Assembly: GCA_016801845.1 (NCBI GenBank)
Contig: CM028914.1
Coordinates: forward strand, 20,969,272 to 21,033,271
Direction: 5' to 3'
From: Polydactylus sextarius
Lineage: Eukaryota > Chordata > Actinopteri > Polynemidae
DNA length: 64,000 bases
Position 1 is the first letter of the stretch. Every line of letters starts with the position of its first letter. The notes beneath the pieces are model-generated. The model made no database searches and was not told the DNA's origin. It saw only the letters and a program-made list of their open reading frames with translations. Shown here in pieces: positions 59,066-64,000 of the stretch. The position numbers and the translations under genes were made by a program.

Positions 59066-60288
59066 AATACAAACTTTGTTCAAAGTCAAACTAGTTCTCA
59101 GTGAGCCACTGGTAAACTGATCTTTTTGTGGCACCTAAACATTCCACAGCATCTGACTGAAAGATGCAGAAAAAAGAGAAAATCTTCTGCGGGGAAATCC
59201 TTCAAACGCTTTCTCTGTCAAAGCTGCTATTTATTGATTTGGAGAAAAAAAGGCAGATTCATTAAATTTTATATCTGTGACCTTTTCATTCTAATGTTTG
59301 TGACACATGTTGTTGCTAAGGTGAAGTTTCTTGGGTTTTTTTTTTTTTCTTTCTAGTTTGATGATTGATATTTTCAGAGGAAATGCAAAATAAGAAAGCA
59401 GCTTCAGTTTACTGATGTGTCTGCTGTGAATTACTGAAGAATATGAAATATGAATATAACTTAACCGACATGAGAACCATTTATTTAAAGTAAGGCCAGA
59501 GCTTTTAATTGTTTTTCATTCGTGGAGGCTCATTTTATCTTTTAATTTTACTATAATAAGTAGTAAGCTGTAAAATAGCTGTTGTGAATCTGAAAGTGCT
59601 CGTCAAGGTCAAGACACTTAACAGTACTTTGCAATATTAGCTTTTCAATAATTTATTTATGTACAGTACGCTCCCAGTCAGTATTTTTTTTTTTAAACTA
59701 AGAATTTTTATTTATAAAGAAATAAATGACTAAAATTGAATTGAAGTCAGATGTTAAAAACTGGATTCAAAAAGGGGCAGAAAAGCAGCTTTTACTTCAT
59801 TTTGTGCACAAGGAACGAATGCAGTAGCTCAGCAAAATGCTGAGCATGAATATGGCGTAGTGCACTTTTATCAATACTTGTCCTAAATAAACAGCATTCA
59901 CTGTGTGGTTTCAATACTCAGCTGGTTTTCAAGTTCCTGCGGCAAAGATTGATTCAGACCTTGAATAGGTGTAGATAAACCAAATGCTCCAGCTGATGGA
60001 CCCGAGTGTGTGCGAGAGATTACGCTCCATTGTTCAGAGGTGGTCATGTAACACTGCGCCGCCACATCGCTCCCTGATAAAAGTAATAAGAACAGATTAA
60101 CATTTATCCGCCACATTTGGATTTGGGCTGGAGCTGACATGGAAATCAGATGGATTTAGTGAATTAGACGCTTGTTTCTTTTTTCCTTTTTTTTTTTTCT
60201 TCTTTTGCATTGATTGTCAGGTTGTGTTGTCTCGTGAAGCAGCAGTGTTCAGTGGATCTCTTATCGCAGCGGGTGGGGGAAGAATTGC

Positions 60289-60330
<42 letters not shown>

Positions 60331-60540
60331 TGGGGGCTTCAGGTATGCCTGATAACGGAGCAGCTTGGAATGGAGGGAGGCGGGGGGCGTCTGAGTTTCC
60401 AGACACTGCGGCAGGAGGCCAGACAGTCACCTGAACACACACACATTAAAGTGTGCCGATGACACCACACACATGCACCTGTGCAATAACATGCACACAC
60501 ACATTTTATATACAAAGCCCCCCCACATCTCCCCAAAGTC
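59066..60540. other. No gene seen; possible conserved patch at 59880-60180
   Basis: The 59880-60180 stretch ('gtgtgcgagagattacgctccattg', 'cgccgccacatcgctccctgataaaag') is CpG-bearing and unique. A GT microsatellite follows. Confidence 0.35.
60291..60329. repeat. (GT)19 microsatellite
   Basis: Uninterrupted GT run. Confidence 0.96.
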
Positions 60541-60700
60541 TGCACTAAAGCCAAATCAATTTTGTTTTTAATTCAATCAAGGGTATAAATGGTATTGCCA
60601 CTTGTAACGTAATTATCCCCGCGCATCGAAAGCACAAAAGTTTCTCTATTATTCTCAGGGCGACAGAGATGAGAGATAAACTCCATTAACTTTTTTCAGA
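60541..60700. promoter_or_regulatory. Candidate conserved non-coding element
   Basis: Contains 'gccacttgtaacgtaattatccccgcgcatcgaaagcac', a CpG-retaining word with a TAATTATCC paired-type homeodomain core, and 'aattcaatcaaggg'. No coding frame. Confidence 0.35.
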
Positions 60701-61239
60701 TTACAGTAAGTGCTGTGGGAGGTGGGGTGGCTGTTGAAAGGACAGTCGAGCTGCACTGAGACCGCAGGATTTTCACGGTGGGCCTGTGGGCACAGAGCAG
60801 GAGTCTGGAAAGTGAGGTTTGAAGTGATGATTGAAAACCAAACAACAAAGCTCACAGGGAACAGACGGGCGGCCTGGCAGGCCACAGGTTTCAGAACAGC
60901 CAACTGGAATGCTCTCACACCTGGTTTGTTGTGTGTGTTTGTGTGTTTGTTTTGTCTAAAGGTCCAATGTATTTGAGGGTGTAACCCCCACCCAACCCAG
61001 TCCTCCGGGCCCTGCTTCATCTCACGGTCCCATGTTATCTGCCCTTCTCTTTCTGATCTGTGATTCACTACGGAGGCGTTGCCAGGGAAACCTGGTATCT
61101 GGCTAGCAGATGATGGAGTTATTGAACTGTAACTGGCTGGGATAATTATGCTCTGTCTTGCAGGTTGGCTATCCAGTGGCTGGGACTTGACTGTGACCTA
61201 TAGCTGGCCCAGTTTTGTCTCCACAAGCAAAAGCTTTTA
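60701..61239. other. No gene seen
   Basis: Mixed composition. An acceptor-like 'ctctgtcttgcag' ends at 61163 without a matching donor. Confidence 0.4.
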
Positions 61240-61330
61240 ACCCATTGGCCACCAGACAATTAGACTGTTGTAACGTCCAATCAGAGTCCTCCCTTCCAGC
61301 CTCTCTGTGACTCTTGCTTTTATATGCCCA
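61240..61330 (+). promoter_or_regulatory. Candidate CCAAT/TATA promoter
   Basis: CCATTGGCC (61243-61250, CCAAT on the minus strand), CCAATCAG (61277-61284) and TTTATATG (61319-61326) have textbook order and spacing, predicting a start near 61350 on the + strand. The next candidate exon is at 61701. It could start a separate transcript or a 3' isoform of the host gene. Confidence 0.4.
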
Positions 61331-61700
61331 CGCTGCGTTAATGTCACATTCAGTTATGTTGTAAACAAAAGATTCTGATGAATTAACAGTTGGTTAAACA
61401 TTTGTGTTCAGTTTGCCACAGTCGCATAGTGGGTCGCTTTATTTCCCTGGTGAAATGGCTCAAGAGCACAAGTTTGTAGTGTGTCCTTGAATGCGTCCAC
61501 TCAAGTGGACACTTTTATAATCCCAGGTGATTTCGCCTTATTCCACAACAAAAGAGTCGATGCGTCATTAATTCTGCTACATTTTGTCTCAGGGTTTCTG
61601 GAGGATCCCTGTAAAGGGTGTAAAAAAGTATCAAACCCTCTTCTGTTCTCTGTTTTCTCACATTTATGCTAAATTGCTATCATTATCTCTTTTTGTCTAG

Positions 61701-61738
61701 GAGCTGTGGCAATTGTCTGTGTGTCGCCGTGCTCGGAG
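61701..61738 (+). ncRNA. Candidate 38-nt spliced exon downstream of mir-125b
   Basis: Acceptor 'catttatgctaaattgctatcattatctctttttgtctag' ends 61700; donor GCTCGGAG|GTAAGA follows 61738. Both signals are strong and the exon is GC-richer than its flanks. It may join the exon at 62440. Most simply it is a 3' exon of the microRNA host gene. Confidence 0.45.
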
Positions 61739-62439
61739 GTAAGAGAAATCACAAGTTGCGAGGTGAGACAAATTACAACTTGTTTTTTTTACCACACAAC
61801 AACAACCAAAAATCCACAACCTTTCTAGTGAGGCCTTTCTCACTGTGATCCATTCAGCCAGCAGACGAGAGGAGGGGATAGTGTTTGGGTGTGCGACTGC
61901 CTTGTTTTGCTTGCACACTTGCACCAGACAAGTGAGTCAGTAAAAGTGTCAGACTGCCGTAACAGACGGTCTGCGCAAGACAATTAGCCTGGAGTGATTT
62001 GGAAGCGCCTCAGCTCTGCCCAGGTGCCCACTGTGCACAGAAAGAGAGCAGATGACCTTTTACTCAGCTCCATCCCACTGCAGTCACTTAAAACAGTGAT
62101 GGATGTTTCCCTTAACACCCTGCTCCCCACCAGCCCTCATTCTCCTTTTTCCTTCACCCTCCCTCTGTCTCTCATCTCACCATTTTCCCCCTCCTCTCCT
62201 CTTCTCTGCGCCGCTCCAACACCACTCTCGCCTTATTTGTCCTCTTCTCCTCTCCTTGTTTTTCCGCCGTCCTTCCACAGCCTCCGCTCTCTCTGTTCTT
62301 CCACAGTGATGAGGAGGAAGAGGAAGAAGATGGGGGTGGGGGCGCGGGAGTGAAGTGGAAGAGGCGTTTCCTGCCAGCGCAGAGCAGAGTCAAGCTACCC
62401 CCCCACTAACCACCCACCGTCCCACACTCCCTCCCGCAG
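61739..62439 (+). other. Candidate intron between the 61.7 and 62.4 kb exons
   Basis: Starts GTAAGA. It holds a long pyrimidine-rich stretch (about 62120-62300) leading to the acceptor 'cccgtcccacactccctcccgcag'-like end at 62439. Confidence 0.4.
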
Positions 62440-62540
62440 CTCCTCATTAATATGCAGTGACTGTTGCTCAGGTGACATGGCTGCTGGACTCGGTTCCGAC
62501 TGCAGGAACATCAGCAGCATGGCGGAGAGCAGGATAGCAG
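62440..62540 (+). CDS. Candidate exon with an open frame starting at ATG 62477 (unrecognised)
   Basis: Bounded by a pyrimidine-rich acceptor (ACACTCCCTCCCGCAG ending 62439) and donor GGATAGCAG|GTAAGG (62540/62541). ATG 62477 opens MAAGLGSDCRNISS and a second in-frame ATG at 62519 opens MAESRIA; both run open to the donor (64 coding nt, phase 1). The frame is also open upstream through the exon, while a short ATG-CAG-TGA lies in another frame. I recognise no family. It may equally be a non-coding exon of the microRNA host. Confidence 0.4.
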
Positions 62541-63158
62541 GTAAGGACAATGAGAACGGGCGGGGGGGAGGATGAGAAAGGCAAGGAATGGACAAACACA
62601 CACCTCCACACTTTTCACTGCTGTAATGCACACACACATTTTCACGTTCAAGTCCAGCTTCTTCCCAAAAGCCTCACAGTTAAGGACAGAGTGTTTTATT
62701 TCATTAAAATAACTGATGCTGTGCAGTGATGTGCTGACTTATTGTAGTAATTCATAACTTGGCTGGTGTGGTTTTATCTGACTTAATAAAAAAATCTTAA
62801 TGTTCTGTATTTTATGTGTAGTCTCCAAAATGTATCGGGTCATTTTTTTCCATTTTAATATAAAATGTAATAATTGTAGATGGTAGAGGTTCTACAGTTT
62901 TCTGCTTTTTCTTATTGCAAATAGTGATTTTAATAAATGTCTCCGTTGAAAATGTTGTGTGTGTTTGGTTATTTGGAGGTTTAATGTTTCATTCCATGTA
63001 AGCAAACAATGAAGGGATCCTGCCGTTTCCCCGCAAAACATTTTCACGGTTTTCACTTGTGAGGTTTTCATTCCCCTTGATATGTACGATATTGGTTTTG
63101 TTGCCAAAGGCAACAAAGAGAGAGGTGTATTAGACAAATACTCCTGCTCTCTGTAAGT

Positions 63159-63160
<2 letters not shown>

Positions 63161-63200
<40 letters not shown>
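63161..63200. repeat. (GT)20 microsatellite
   Basis: Uninterrupted GT run, 70 bp from a second GT run. Confidence 0.96.
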
Positions 63201-63202
<2 letters not shown>

Positions 63203-63268
63203 GAGCAAAAAAATACAAGAAGGGAAAGAAACGCAGGAGAGAATGTGTGTAGGTGTGTTTTTGTTTGC

Positions 63269-63272
<4 letters not shown>

Positions 63273-63302
<30 letters not shown>
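63273..63302. repeat. (GT)14 microsatellite ending in CGCGC
   Basis: GT run followed by CGCGC, an alternating purine-pyrimidine stretch with Z-DNA potential. Confidence 0.95.
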
Positions 63303-63305
<3 letters not shown>

Positions 63306-64000
63306 TCTGGGGGAAGCAGTGCGGCCAGGCTGCAGATATCATCCATCTCCCTGTCACCGGCCCAAGGGCTGCTGGGAAAGTGGCAGACAGCTCCCCGGCT
63401 CTGACAACAGAGGCTGCATCCTAATTTTTCCGACACAGAAAGCTTAAAAAACCTGCGTTGCTCCTCCCTCGCCACCCAGTACGGAAAACCATTAACCCTG
63501 CGATCCAGGAACAAAGCACGGAGCTGAGCCGGGCCACTGCTGGCTGCGAGTCGTATCAGCTCCCATCATCCAGCAGCCGTAACTCTGAGACTCGCTGCCT
63601 GAACTCCACTGCAGAAAACAGTGTCACACAAGCTGGACATATGAAAGAACAGTCCTTAAATCACATCTAATTAGGAGGTCGTATTACACACTGATACTTG
63701 ATGACATTGCAGTGATTTCATTTGTGAAGCGCCTTTTTTGAAAAATAAAAGTCCTCTCTTTGCAATAGCTGTAATAAGTGGATTACATGCTGTGTGGTTA
63801 GCCATGACTAATTGTGTTATAAAGCTGTTGTCAGACATTCTACAGCTTTTGTTGTACGCAGGCACTTTTCATTTCCCATCTCTCCAAGTGTTTTTACTTC
63901 TTGTCTCCAGTTCCAGGCGTCACATAAACGTTGGCATGAGGATTAAATTAGTACTCGTTAATGTGTTGTGTGGAGCTCTCACAAACTTCTTACTGGAGAC

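Larger units (their letters stand above)
62541..64000. other. 3' end of window, no further exon supported
   Basis: Contains two GT microsatellites. It also has a GC-rich block at 63303-63430 and a possible conserved element at 63665-63905 ('tgcaatagctgtaataagtggattacatg', 'agccatgactaattgtg'). No paired splice sites. Confidence 0.4.

Noticed and set aside
1..64000. CRISPR arrays, prokaryotic operons, phage or viral genes
   Set aside because: No spaced direct repeats of CRISPR type, no ribosome binding sites with dense ORFs and no viral gene signatures; the only mobile elements seen are eukaryotic repeats.

Overview
The window is a gene-poor piece of a ray-finned fish nuclear genome, most likely a percomorph teleost. 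I base that on vertebrate-style splice sites and poly(A) signals, dense CA/GT and CT/GA microsatellites, and remnants of dispersed repeats that I recognise from percomorph genomes: a tRNA-like SINE, an L2-type LINE fragment, the repeat around 2490-2735, the 'acttaagta' repeat and the 'gatcgactaattgatt' repeat. There is no bacterial, plasmid or CRISPR content.

The key landmark is a microRNA cluster on the + strand: mir-99a (48311-48390), let-7c (48657-48739) and mir-125b (about 57150-57232). Their mature arms are identical to the vertebrate miR-99a-5p, let-7c-5p and miR-125b-5p sequences as I remember them. The first gene in the window, also on the + strand, ends at 594. Its last exon encodes 56 residues that fit the C-terminus of the deubiquitinase USP25. 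In human, USP25 is followed in the same orientation by MIR99AHG, the long non-coding host of mir-99a/let-7c/mir-125b-2, so both pieces of evidence point to the same conserved locus.

Layout. 1-1275: last intron, last exon and 3' UTR of usp25. 1276-10700: intergenic, with several old repeats (one carrying a perfect estrogen response element) and two possible conserved elements. 10700-15935: a likely three-exon non-coding transcript with a ZNF143-type promoter motif; it is either separate or a far-upstream start of the host gene. 17000-17867: a probable first exon of the microRNA host gene with a strong GTAAGT donor. 17868-47948: a very large intron-like stretch with microsatellites, possible conserved non-coding elements and candidate alternative first exons near 35.5 kb and 43.3 kb. 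47949-48009: a well-defined 61-nt exon about 300 bp before mir-99a. 48010-57150: mir-99a, let-7c, then 8.4 kb ending in a G-rich, CpG-bearing segment before mir-125b. 57233-64000: more candidate conserved elements, a CCAAT/TATA promoter candidate at 61.24-61.33 kb, and two candidate spliced exons (61701-61738, 62440-62540).

How it works together: a polyadenylated host RNA, made from one or several promoters, would be processed by Drosha/Dicer to release three microRNAs. These co-regulate differentiation and growth: let-7c acts on LIN28/RAS/HMGA-type targets, miR-99a on the mTOR/IGF1R axis and miR-125b on p53-network and differentiation targets. usp25 is an independent neighbour. The exon structure of the host is inferred from splice signals only. 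The microRNAs are the most secure calls.
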